Positions 8,728 to 16,346 of a stretch of DNA of 64,000 nt are shown piece by piece. The translations under genes and the position numbers were made by a program. Numbering within the stretch: the stretch's first letter is position 1; the number at the start of each line of letters is the position of its first letter. This DNA is from Streptomyces sp. BA2 (GTDB taxonomy: Bacteria; Actinomycetota; Actinomycetes; Streptomycetales; Streptomycetaceae): NCBI RefSeq assembly GCF_009769735.1, contig NZ_WSRO01000002.1, positions 5,344,001 to 5,408,000 of the forward strand, given 5' to 3'. Under the pieces are notes generated by a model that worked only from the letters and a program-made list of their open reading frames with translations, had not been told where the DNA came from and did no database searches.

Positions 8728-9583
8728 ACAGCCGCACATGCGCGGGAAGCCGCTTGCCCGAGCGCCACGCCAGCTGCGTGTGCAGGACGAACGGCGGCTC
8801 CCACGGCAGCGCGACGAGCACCCCCGAAGCCAGCTCGTCCCGCACCGCCATCCGCGGCAGCAGCGCCACCCCGAGGCCACCGGCGACACCCCGCTTGGTG
8901 GCCTCGATCGTGCCGAACTCCATGAAGGGCGGCGGAGCGCCGTTCCGTACCCGCAGCTCGTCCTCGAACAGATCCCGGTAGGGGCAGCCCGGCTCCGTCC
9001 CCACCAGCTGCACCGCCGCAAGATCGCCCGTGACGAGCGAGTCGCCCCCGTGCCCGGCCAGCGGATGCGTGGGCGCGCAGACCAGGACCAGCGGCTCCTC
9101 GGCGAGGACCTCGGTCTCCAGGCCCGCGTGCTCGGTCTCCCGCTCCATCAGGAACCCGACGTCGTACGTACCCTGCCGCAGCGCATGGCGGGTCTCGTCG
9201 CCGAGCGTGGGGCGCAGGGAGAGCTGCACCTTCGGGTAGCGGTGGTGGAAGAGTTCGAGCAGCGGGGGCAGGCGGTAGGACGTCAGCGACTCCATCGTGC
9301 CGACCGCGATGGCGCCGCTCGGCTCACCGGCGTCCACGACCGCGGTCCGCGCCTCGTCCGTCAGCTCGATGATCTGCCGGGCGTAGGGGAGCAGGCGCTC
9401 GCCCGCCTCCGTGAGGCGGATGCGGCTGCCGAGCCGGTCGAAGAGCTCGGTGCCGAGTGAGGACTCCAGGGAGCGGATCTGGCTGGTGACGCTGGACTGG
9501 GCGTACTTCAGCTCGGCCGCGGCCTGCGTGAAGCTGAGGACGGTCGCGACCTTCTCGAAGGTGACGATCAGCCGTAGTTCCAT
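8672..9583 (-). CDS. LysR-family transcriptional regulator
   Basis: 303 residues from ATG 9583. The N-terminal winged helix reads FEKVATVLSFTQAAAELKYAQSSVTSQIRSLE, a textbook LysR helix-turn-helix, followed by the periplasmic-binding-like effector domain. The ATG overlaps the stop of the upstream gene in a TGATG arrangement, implying coupled translation. Its 3' end overlaps the EamA transporter gene on the other strand; it may regulate that exporter, though the shared promoter layout typical of LysR pairs is absent. Confidence 0.9.
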   Translation of the reverse strand: MELRLIVTFEKVATVLSFTQAAAELKYAQSSVTSQIRSLESSLGTELFDRLGSRIRLTEAGERLLPYARQIIELTDEARTAVVDAGEPSGAIAVGTMESLTSYRLPPLLELFHHRYPKVQLSLRPTLGDETRHALRQGTYDVGFLMERETEHAGLETEVLAEEPLVLVCAPTHPLAGHGGDSLVTGDLAAVQLVGTEPGCPYRDLFEDELRVRNGAPPPFMEFGTIEATKRGVAGGLGVALLPRMAVRDELASGVLVALPWEPPFVLHTQLAWRSGKRLPAHVRLFIEQSVRLVREQAAEPVN

Positions 9584-9915
9584 CAGCCGTCGCTGCCCTT
9601 GTCCTTCTTCTTCCCGTCCGGGTCCTCGTCCCTGAGGGACTTCAGGAACTCGGGGTTGTCGTCCGGCGCCACCCACTGACCGCCGCGGCCGCCGCGCCCG
9701 GGACGCGTGACACCCCCGGCGGCAGGCGTCTTGCGCACCTTGCCCGTGACGAACCAGGCGATCGGGCCGAGGAGAACCTCGCCGAAGAGCAGCACGATGA
9801 TGACCCAGACCACCTTCGGCAGATGCCTGATCTCCTTCTCAGGAGTGTTCAGGACATCGATGAAGGCGTAGATCCACACCGCCAGGACCAGCAGGAACGG
9901 CAGATACCTGAGCAT
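9583..9915 (-). CDS. Small membrane protein with PLD nuclease N-terminal (PLDc_N) domain
   Basis: 110 residues from ATG 9915 (MLRYLPFLLVLAVWIYAFIDV). Two membrane helices with the conserved LPKVVWVIIVLLFGEVLLGPIAWF pattern match the PLDc_N family, small integral membrane proteins of unknown role. The tail is a soluble, charged sequence. The stop codon overlaps the LysR start codon. A longer reading from 10041 would overlap the divergent UbiD gene and lacks conserved sequence, so it is not used. Confidence 0.8.
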   Translation of the reverse strand: MLRYLPFLLVLAVWIYAFIDVLNTPEKEIRHLPKVVWVIIVLLFGEVLLGPIAWFVTGKVRKTPAAGGVTRPGRGGRGGQWVAPDDNPEFLKSLRDEDPDGKKKDKGSDG

Positions 9916-10004
9916 GATTGCGCGATTCCCCAAGCGACGAAGGAAGGGCGGCGTGCGAACCCCGGTGACCCGGCCAGGGTAGCCGGTGGCCGATACTGGG
10001 ACGC

Positions 10005-11462
10005 ATGGCTTATGACGATCTTCGCTCCCTGCTCCGTGCACTGGAGCGCGAGGGCGATCTCAAGCGCATCAAGGCCGAGGTCGATCCGTATCTGGAGGTC
10101 GGCGAGATCACCGACCGGGTGCAGAAGTCCGGCGGCCCCGCGCTCCTCTTCGAGAACGTCAAGGGCTCCTCGATGCCCCTCGCGATGAACGTGTACGGGA
10201 CGGACCGCCGCCTCCTGAAGGCGCTCGGCCTGAAGTCGTACAGCCAGATCAGCGAGAAGATCGGCGGCCTCCTCAAGCCGGAGCTGCCGCACGGCTTCGT
10301 CGGCGTGCGCGAGGCGTTCGGGAAGCTCGGCGCGATGACGCACGTACCGCCGAAGAAGGTGAAGTCCGACAACGCGCCCGTGCAGGAAGTCGTCCTCACC
10401 GGCGACGACGTCGACCTGGAGAAGCTGCCCGCGCTCTTCACCTGGCCCGAGGACGGCGGCTCCTTCTTCAACCTGGGCCTGACCCACACCAAGGACCCGG
10501 ACACCGGGGTGCGCAACCTCGGCCTGTACCGCCTCCAGCGCCACGACAAGCGCACCATCGGCATGCACTGGCAGATCCACAAGGACAGCCGCAACCACTA
10601 CCAGGTGGCCGCCCGCAGGGGCGAGAAGCTGCCGGTCGCGATCGCCTTCGGCTGCCCGCCCGCTGTCACGTACGCGTCGACGGCGCCGCTGCCCGGCGAC
10701 ATGGACGAGTACATGCTGGCCGGGTTCATCCAGGGCAAGCGCGTGGAGATGGTCGACTGCAAGACGGTCCCGCTCCAGGTCCCCGCGCACGCCGAGGTCG
10801 TCATCGAAGGCTGGCTCGAGCCGGGCGAGATGCTCCCCGAAGGCCCCTTCGGCGACCACACCGGCTTCTACACGCCGCAGGAGGACTTCCCCGCGCTGAA
10901 GATCGACTGCGTGACGATGCGGAAGCGTCCGCTGCTCCAGTCGATCGTGGTGGGCCGCCCGCCGACGGAGGACGGCCCGCTGGGCCGCGCCACCGAGCGC
11001 TTCTTCCTGCCCCTCCTCAAGGTGATCGTCCCGGACATCGTGGACTACCACCTGCCCGAGTCCGGCGGCTTCCACAACTGCGCGATCGTCTCGATCGACA
11101 AGAAGTACCCGAAGCACGCGCAGAAGGTCATGCACGCCATCTGGGGCGCCCACATGATGTCGCTGACCAAACTGATCGTCGTCGTGGACAAGGATTGCGA
11201 CGTCCATGACCTGCACGAAGTGTCCTGGCGCGCGCTCGGCAACACCGACTACGCGCGCGACCTGACGGTGGCCGAAGGTCCCGTCGACCATCTCGACCAC
11301 GCCTCCTACCAGCAGTTCTGGGGTGGCAAGGCGGGCATCGACGCGACGAAGAAGCTGCCCGAAGAGGGATACGTACGGGACGGAGGCTGGCCGAACATGG
11401 TCGAGTCCGACCCGGAGACGGCGTCGAAGGTCGACCGCCGCTGGAAGGAGTACGGGCTCTAA
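10005..11462 (+). CDS. UbiD-family decarboxylase of menaquinone (futalosine) pathway
   Basis: 485 residues with UbiD hallmarks (DDLRSLLRALEREGDL at the N-terminus, PEDGGSFFNLGLTHTKDPDTG, EGPFGDHTGFYTP). UbiD enzymes use prenylated FMN to remove carboxylate groups from aromatic acids. Here it is directly followed by a UbiA prenyltransferase (2 bp) and a UbiX flavin prenyltransferase, then mqnE. In Streptomyces this set acts late in menaquinone synthesis on 1,4-dihydroxy-6-naphthoate-derived intermediates. No strong Shine-Dalgarno precedes ATG 10005, so the mRNA may be leaderless. Confidence 0.9.
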   Translation: MAYDDLRSLLRALEREGDLKRIKAEVDPYLEVGEITDRVQKSGGPALLFENVKGSSMPLAMNVYGTDRRLLKALGLKSYSQISEKIGGLLKPELPHGFVGVREAFGKLGAMTHVPPKKVKSDNAPVQEVVLTGDDVDLEKLPALFTWPEDGGSFFNLGLTHTKDPDTGVRNLGLYRLQRHDKRTIGMHWQIHKDSRNHYQVAARRGEKLPVAIAFGCPPAVTYASTAPLPGDMDEYMLAGFIQGKRVEMVDCKTVPLQVPAHAEVVIEGWLEPGEMLPEGPFGDHTGFYTPQEDFPALKIDCVTMRKRPLLQSIVVGRPPTEDGPLGRATERFFLPLLKVIVPDIVDYHLPESGGFHNCAIVSIDKKYPKHAQKVMHAIWGAHMMSLTKLIVVVDKDCDVHDLHEVSWRALGNTDYARDLTVAEGPVDHLDHASYQQFWGGKAGIDATKKLPEEGYVRDGGWPNMVESDPETASKVDRRWKEYGL

Positions 11463-11464
11463 AG

Positions 11465-12388
11465 ATGAGTGCTGATTCAGCGACCCCGGAACTCTTCGGG
11501 CCCGAGCCCGCCCCGCCCGGCAAGGTCAAGGCGTTCCTGCGCCTCGTCATGATCGAGCACTCGGTCTTCGCCCTGCCCTTCGCCTACATCGCCGCGCTGA
11601 CCGCGATGTTCCAGCTGGACGGGAACATCCACTGGGGCCGGCTGCTCCTCGTCACCATCTGCATGGTCGGCCTGCGCACGTTCGCCATGGCCGCGAACCG
11701 CGTCATCGACCGGGAGATCGACGCCCGTAACCCGAGGACCGCCCACCGCGAGCTCGTCACGGGCGCGGTCTCGGTGAAGTCCGCCTGGACCGGCGCGCTG
11801 ATCGCCCTCGTCGTGTTCCTCGGCGCCGCCGCCCTGCTCAACCCGCTGTGCCTGGCGCTCGCGCCCGTCGCGGTGATCCCGATGGTGGTCTATCCCTACG
11901 GCAAGCGGTTCACGAACTTCCCGCAGGCGATCCTTGGCCTTGCCCAGGCCATGGGGCCGGTCGGCGCCTGGATCGCGATCACCGGCGAGTGGTCCTGGCA
12001 GGCGGTCATCCTCGGCCTCGCGGTGGGCATCTGGATCGGCGGCTTCGATCTGATCTACGCCTGCCAGGACGTGGAGACGGACCGCGAGGTCGGCGTGCTC
12101 TCGGTGCCCGCGCGGTTCGGCATCGCCAAGGCCATCTGGGGTGCGCGCGCCTGTCACCTGGTGACCACGGCGCTGTTCGTCTGGTACGCGGCGGACACCG
12201 GAGCGGGCGTCTTCTTCTGGCTGGGGCTCGCGGTGGTCGCCGGGGCGTTCGTCTACGAGCACAACATCGTCAAGCCGCACGACCTCTCGCGGCTCAACCG
12301 CGCCTTCTTCCAGGTCAACGGCTTCATCGGCATCGCGCTCTTCGTCTGTGCGCTGCTCGATCTGCTGGTGCGCGGCCTGACCGTCTAG
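11465..12388 (+). CDS. mqnP: UbiA-family prenyltransferase MqnP
   Basis: 307 residues, nine or so membrane helices. The first Asp-rich motif NRVIDREID (near 79-87) and the second DVETDREVG near 204-212 bind the prenyl diphosphate through magnesium. It attaches the polyprenyl chain to the naphthoate ring in the futalosine route. Two bases separate it from the UbiD gene, and the UbiX gene follows at 9 bp, so the three form one operon. Confidence 0.92.
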   Translation: MSADSATPELFGPEPAPPGKVKAFLRLVMIEHSVFALPFAYIAALTAMFQLDGNIHWGRLLLVTICMVGLRTFAMAANRVIDREIDARNPRTAHRELVTGAVSVKSAWTGALIALVVFLGAAALLNPLCLALAPVAVIPMVVYPYGKRFTNFPQAILGLAQAMGPVGAWIAITGEWSWQAVILGLAVGIWIGGFDLIYACQDVETDREVGVLSVPARFGIAKAIWGARACHLVTTALFVWYAADTGAGVFFWLGLAVVAGAFVYEHNIVKPHDLSRLNRAFFQVNGFIGIALFVCALLDLLVRGLTV

Positions 12389-12397
12389 GCTCACAGC

Positions 12398-13078
12398 GTG
12401 AAGCAAGGAGATACGCAGCGTAAGCCTTGGATCGTGGGGGTTTCCGGTGCCTCGGGGACCCCGTACGCCACAGCCGTGCTGCGGGCGCTGCTCGCGGCCG
12501 GGGAGAGCGTGGACCTGGTGGTCTCGCGGGCCTCGCGCCTGACGATCCTCGACGAGACGGGCATCGCCTTCCGGGACGCGCACTGGCAGGACGACCTGCG
12601 GGAGTGGCTCGGGCGTGGTGCCGACGGGAAGCCCGGGACCTTCGACGTGCCGGTGGACGACGTGCGGTACTGGGCGGCGGGGGATCTGGCCGCCGGGCCT
12701 TCGTCGGGGTCGTACGCGACCAAGGGGATGCTGATCGTGCCCGCGTCGACGGCGTGCGTGGCCGGGGTGGCGCTGGGACTCTCGAAGGATCTGCTGCAGC
12801 GGTCGGCGAGCGTGACGCTCAAGGAAGGCCGCCGGCTCGTGGTCTGCGTACGCGAGACGCCGCTGAACGGACAGACGCTGAAGCACTTGGTGACGCTGGA
12901 CGAGGCGGGCGCGGTCGTGCTGCCCGCCTCTCCGGCGTTCTACGCGGGGGCGACGCACATCCAGGATCTGGTGGACTTCGTCGCCGGGCGGACGCTGGAT
13001 GCGGCAGGCGTGCCGCATCAGCTGTACCGCCGTTGGAAGGGAGAGCTCGGTTCGGGCTCCGCCCCTTCGGCGGACTAG
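12398..13078 (+). CDS. ubiX: UbiX-family flavin prenyltransferase
   Basis: 226 residues. The N-terminal WIVGVSGASGTPYATAVLRAL and later STAPLNG-like region (RETPLNGQTLKHLVTL) identify UbiX, which builds prenylated FMN from FMN and dimethylallyl phosphate. The product is the cofactor of the UbiD decarboxylase encoded two genes upstream. Start GTG 12398 lacks a Shine-Dalgarno; a TAGGCT at 12386-12391 ends 6 bases before it, fitting a leaderless internal transcript. Confidence 0.92.
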   Translation: MKQGDTQRKPWIVGVSGASGTPYATAVLRALLAAGESVDLVVSRASRLTILDETGIAFRDAHWQDDLREWLGRGADGKPGTFDVPVDDVRYWAAGDLAAGPSSGSYATKGMLIVPASTACVAGVALGLSKDLLQRSASVTLKEGRRLVVCVRETPLNGQTLKHLVTLDEAGAVVLPASPAFYAGATHIQDLVDFVAGRTLDAAGVPHQLYRRWKGELGSGSAPSAD

Positions 13079-13198
13079 CACCTGGTCGCGCACTCCTGAG
13101 TGCCTTTTTCTGAAGATTCATAGGGCATAGACCCTGTTGTGCCTTAGATTCTGAACATAGACTCGCGGTATCGCTGAATAATGAAAGGCATCGCACCT

Positions 13199-13654
13199 AT
13201 GGACGCCGTGGACAGGCAGCTCATCCAGGCTCTGCGCGAGAACGGCAGGGCCTCGTACGCCGAACTTGGCCGTCTCGTCGGCCTCTCGGGACCGAGCGTC
13301 ACGGACCGGATCAACCGCCTCGAAGCGGCGGGTGTCATCACCGGCTACCGCGCGACCGTGGACTCCGCATCGCTCGGCCTGGGCGTCATCGCCCTCATCG
13401 GCATCTCCCTCTCGGACGCCGCCGACCACGAGGACGTGGCGCGGCGCCTGAAGGACCTGCACGAGATCGAGGACTGCTGGTTCATCGCGGGCGACGACTC
13501 GTACATGCTCAAGGTCCGGGCGAGTGACGTGGACGGCCTGGAGAAGACGATCCGCAGGCTGAGCGGCACGAAGGGCGTCTCAAGGACGCGTACGACGATC
13601 GTGCTCTCCACGAAGTGGGAGAACCGCGTCGGGGAGCTGCCCGAAGAGGAGTGA
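13199..13654 (+). CDS. Lrp/AsnC-family transcriptional regulator
   Basis: 151 residues from ATG 13199 (MDAVDRQLIQALRENGRASYAEL), the usual Lrp beginning; ATG 13181 in frame would add six residues. An N-terminal helix-turn-helix (ELGRLVGLSGPSVTDRINRLEAAGVI) is followed by the ligand-binding RAM domain (residues about 70-140). It lies between the UbiX and MqnE genes, and may respond to an amino acid. The AT-richer 13100-13180 stretch upstream probably holds its promoter. Confidence 0.9.
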   Translation: MDAVDRQLIQALRENGRASYAELGRLVGLSGPSVTDRINRLEAAGVITGYRATVDSASLGLGVIALIGISLSDAADHEDVARRLKDLHEIEDCWFIAGDDSYMLKVRASDVDGLEKTIRRLSGTKGVSRTRTTIVLSTKWENRVGELPEEE

Positions 13655-13717
13655 GCTCCGGGGCGTACCGTTGGCGGGAGTTTGTGGCGGGTCGTAGGGA
13701 GAGGTAAGGGCGAGGGC

Positions 13718-14881
13718 ATGGACGCAGGTCTCAAGCGCGATCTTGAGCAGAAGGTCCGGGACGGTGAGCGGCTGTCCCGCGAGGACGGCATCGCCCTCTA
13801 CGAGTCGGACGATCTCGCCTGGCTCGGCGGTCTCGCCCACGAGGTGCGCACCCGCAAGAACGGCGACGTCGTGCACTTCAACGTCAACCGCCACCTCAAC
13901 ATGACGAACGTGTGCACCGCCTCGTGCGCGTACTGCTCGTTCCAGCGCAAGCCGGGCGAGAAGGACGCGTACACGATGCGCATCGAGGAGGCCGTCCGCC
14001 TCGCCAAGGCGATGGAGGGCGAGAACCTCACCGAGCTGCACATCGTCAACGGCCTGCACCCCAACCTGCCGTGGCGGTACTACCCGCGTTCGCTGAGCGA
14101 GCTCAAGAAGGCGCTCCCGAACGTCTCGTTGAAGGCGTTCACCGCCACGGAGATCCACCACTTCGAGACGATCTCCGGGATGTCGGCGTCCGACATCCTG
14201 GACGAGCTGATCGAGGCGGGCCTGGAGTCGCTCACCGGCGGCGGCGCGGAGATCTTCGACTGGGAGGTCCGCCAGCACATCGTCGACCACCGCACCCACT
14301 GGGAGGACTGGTCGCGCATCCACCGCCTCGCGCACGAGAAGGGTCTCAAGACCCCGTGCACGATGCTGTACGGCCACATCGAGGAGCCCCGGCACCGGGT
14401 CGACCACGTGCTGCGCCTTCGTGAACTCCAGGACGAGACCGGCGGGTTCCAGGTCTTCATCCCGCTGCGCTACCAGCACGACTTCGTGGACATGAAGGAC
14501 GGCAAGGTCAGGAACCGCCTCCAGGCGCGGACGACCATGGCGTCGGGCGCCGAGGCCCTGAAGACCTTCGCGGTCTCGCGCCTCCTTTTCGACAACGTCC
14601 CGCACGTCAAGGTCTTCTGGGTCATGCACGGCCTGCAGACGACGCAGCTCGCGCTGCAGCACGGCGCGGACGACATGGACGGCTCGGTCGTCGAGTACAA
14701 GATCACGCATGACGCGGACAACTTCGGCACGCCGAACAAGCTGACGCGCGAGGACCTGCTCGACCTGATCCGCGAGGCGGGCTTCCGCCCCGTCGAGCGG
14801 AACACGCGCTACGAGTCGATCCGTGAGTACGAGGGTCCTGACCTGTCGCTGCGAGAGACGCCGCAGGCGATGCGGGTCTGA
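13718..14881 (+). CDS. mqnE: Aminofutalosine synthase MqnE
   Basis: 387 residues from ATG 13718; the in-frame ATG at 13682 has no better ribosome site. The radical-SAM cluster CTASCAYC (Cys66, Cys70, Cys73) binds the 4Fe-4S centre. NVNRHLNMTNVC before it and the FIPLRYQHDF region are typical of MqnE. It joins the enolpyruvyl-benzoate product of MqnA to S-adenosylmethionine, forming 6-amino-6-deoxyfutalosine. MqnA is in this window at 54753-55661. Confidence 0.95.
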   Translation: MDAGLKRDLEQKVRDGERLSREDGIALYESDDLAWLGGLAHEVRTRKNGDVVHFNVNRHLNMTNVCTASCAYCSFQRKPGEKDAYTMRIEEAVRLAKAMEGENLTELHIVNGLHPNLPWRYYPRSLSELKKALPNVSLKAFTATEIHHFETISGMSASDILDELIEAGLESLTGGGAEIFDWEVRQHIVDHRTHWEDWSRIHRLAHEKGLKTPCTMLYGHIEEPRHRVDHVLRLRELQDETGGFQVFIPLRYQHDFVDMKDGKVRNRLQARTTMASGAEALKTFAVSRLLFDNVPHVKVFWVMHGLQTTQLALQHGADDMDGSVVEYKITHDADNFGTPNKLTREDLLDLIREAGFRPVERNTRYESIREYEGPDLSLRETPQAMRV

Positions 14882-14900
14882 CGGCCTCCCTGCTGACGAC

Positions 14901-14927
14901 GAGCCCCGGCCGGTGAGGCCGGGGCTC
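14901..14927 (+). terminator. Rho-independent-like hairpin after mqnE
   Basis: An 11-bp perfect stem GAGCCCCGGCC / GGCCGGGGCTC with a 5-base loop begins 20 bp after the mqnE stop. No long T tract follows, as is common in Streptomyces. Confidence 0.8.
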
Positions 14928-14955
14928 GCTGCGTTGTCCGCGATGCGGAACACGG

Positions 14956-14991
14956 TTGAGGCACGGGGTGGGTAATAGTTAATCTAGCTCT
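14956..14991 (+). promoter_or_regulatory. Promoter for leaderless GNAT mRNA
   Basis: TTGAGG (14956-14961) and TAATCT (14980-14985) are 18 bp apart, and the ATG at 14992 lies 6 bases past the -10 box, so transcription should begin at or next to the start codon. No ribosome-binding sequence is present. Confidence 0.6.
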
Positions 14992-15516
14992 ATGACACTT
15001 ACCTTCCGGCTGGACCCGGAGATCGACCCCGCCCTCCGTGACGGCGTCCTCGCCCTCTGGGTCGACGTGTCCAACGCCGACGGGGCCGTCGGTTTCGTAC
15101 CGCCCGTGACGGTCGACGACATCCGGCCCGAGTGGCTCAAGCGCCTGGCCCAGCTGAGCAAGGGAGAGACCCGGCTGCTCGTCGGGTACGACGAGGACGG
15201 CGCCGTCGCCGCGACCGCCTTCCTCGCGTACAACACGCACCGGCTGATGACGCACTGGATCTGGCTGTACGTGGTGATGGTGCATCCCAAGCACCAGGGC
15301 AAGGGATACGGGCGCGACCTGATGGCCGCCGCGGCAGACGCGGCACGCGGGCTCGACGGCATCGAGGCGATACGGCTGACCTGCCGGGGCGGCACGGGAG
15401 TCGACCGGTTCTACGAGTCGTGCGGATACAAGGAGGTCGGGCGTGTGCCCGGCGCGATCCGCGTCGCCCCCGGTGACGACCGGGACGACATCACCATGCT
15501 TCTCCCGCTCGGCTGA
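14992..15516 (+). CDS. GNAT-family N-acetyltransferase
   Basis: 174 residues. The acetyl-CoA-binding loop reads VMVHPKHQGKGYGRDLM (about 98-114), and the C-terminal GVDRFYESCGYKEVGRVPGA completes the GNAT fold. Substrate is unknown. The gene has its own promoter after the mqnE terminator and lacks a Shine-Dalgarno. Confidence 0.88.
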   Translation: MTLTFRLDPEIDPALRDGVLALWVDVSNADGAVGFVPPVTVDDIRPEWLKRLAQLSKGETRLLVGYDEDGAVAATAFLAYNTHRLMTHWIWLYVVMVHPKHQGKGYGRDLMAAAADAARGLDGIEAIRLTCRGGTGVDRFYESCGYKEVGRVPGAIRVAPGDDRDDITMLLPLG

Positions 15517-15622
15517 CGGTTCGCGCGAGGGCTCACCCCCTTGCCGGGCGCGACCCCTCGCGTGCTTCACTGGAGGGGCTCGTCCTACTCGGGCCTATTT
15601 CGGAACGGAAGAGTGGATTGAC

Positions 15623-15916
15623 ATGCTCCGCTACACGCTGATGCGCCTCGGGGTCTTCGTGGGCTGCTTTTTCGCGGTCTGGGGACTTGTCTATGTCGGG
15701 GCCCTGCCGAAGGGGCTCGGGGACTCCAACCTCCTCTGGGTCCTGCTGCTCGCCCTCGTCATCTCCGCGCCCATCAGCTTCGTGGTGCTGCGCAAGGAGC
15801 GCGACCGTGCGTCGGTCCAGGTCGTCGAGCGCGTGGAGCGCACCAAGGCCAACCTGGAGGCGAACCGCACCCAGGAGGACCTCGCCGACGACGCGGCCCG
15901 TGCTGCGAAGTCATAG
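15623..15916 (+). CDS. DUF4229 small membrane protein
   Basis: 97 residues from ATG 15623. Two membrane helices (MRLGVFVGCFFAVWGLVYV and LLWVLLLALVISAPISFVVL) are followed by a charged tail rich in Arg and Glu (ERVERTKANLEANRTQEDLADDA). This matches DUF4229, an actinobacterial family of unknown function usually conserved next to menaquinone genes. A strong terminator follows. Confidence 0.82.
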   Translation: MLRYTLMRLGVFVGCFFAVWGLVYVGALPKGLGDSNLLWVLLLALVISAPISFVVLRKERDRASVQVVERVERTKANLEANRTQEDLADDAARAAKS

Positions 15917-15983
15917 GCGTCCTAGTCGCCCTAGGCGTCCTTTAAGGGTCGCCAGTGTCGTAAGTTTCGTCACAAAGCCCCTC

Positions 15984-16023
15984 AACCCCGGCAATGGAGC
16001 GCACCGCTCCAGGCCGGGGTTTC
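15984..16023 (+). terminator. Rho-independent terminator after DUF4229 gene
   Basis: Outer stem AACCCCGGC / GCCGGGGTT and inner stem GGAGC-G / CGCTCC form a long interrupted hairpin, followed by TTTCTT at 16019-16024. Confidence 0.85.
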
Positions 16024-16080
16024 TTGCGTCCCGGGGGTGACTCTGCCTCTGATTGGCCCCGTCTGACCCAAACAAGACCT

Positions 16081-16117
16081 TTGATGTTCTCAAAGTTCAA
16101 GTGTTAACGTGTTCGAC
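16081..16117 (+). promoter_or_regulatory. Promoter of leader peptide and symporter transcript
   Basis: TTGATG (16081-16086) and TAACGT (16105-16110) are 18 bp apart. The leader ATG at 16118 begins 7 bases after the -10 box, so the transcript is probably leaderless. Confidence 0.6.
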
Positions 16118-16225
16118 ATGAAGACAGCAGCCGCGCACCGCATCGCCATGAGCGTTCCGCTCGTGGCGCGCCTGCATGTCGATCTCTGCCGCTGCATGTC
16201 CGCGGCCTGTCGTTGCCGTCGTTGA
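16118..16225 (+). CDS. Cysteine-rich leader peptide upstream of DAACS symporter
   Basis: 35 codons (or 25 from the internal ATG 16148). The end reads LVARLHVDLCRCMSAACRCRR then stop, with four Cys codons in the last thirteen. The RxHVDL core followed by Cys/Arg residues matches the short leader peptides annotated before sulfur and amino acid genes in actinobacteria, where ribosome stalling at Cys codons senses cysteinyl-tRNA supply. It ends 121 bp before the symporter GTG. Function here is inferred from sequence pattern and position. It is too short for standard gene calling. Confidence 0.7.
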   Translation: MKTAAAHRIAMSVPLVARLHVDLCRCMSAACRCRR

Positions 16226-16346
16226 ACAGCGCGAGCGACAAGCATCAAGTGACATCTGCATTGCAGCGGCGCCGTTACGGCCGTTCCTTCTGACCCCTCG
16301 CGGTCGCCGCTCCCTCACGTCCCCCGCCATTACCCGGAGTGTGTCC

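Noticed and set aside
16225..16346. A defined terminator/antiterminator pair in the symporter leader
   Set aside because: Only short stems such as GCCG-TTA-CGGC are visible; competing structures could not be computed, so no attenuator hairpin is claimed.
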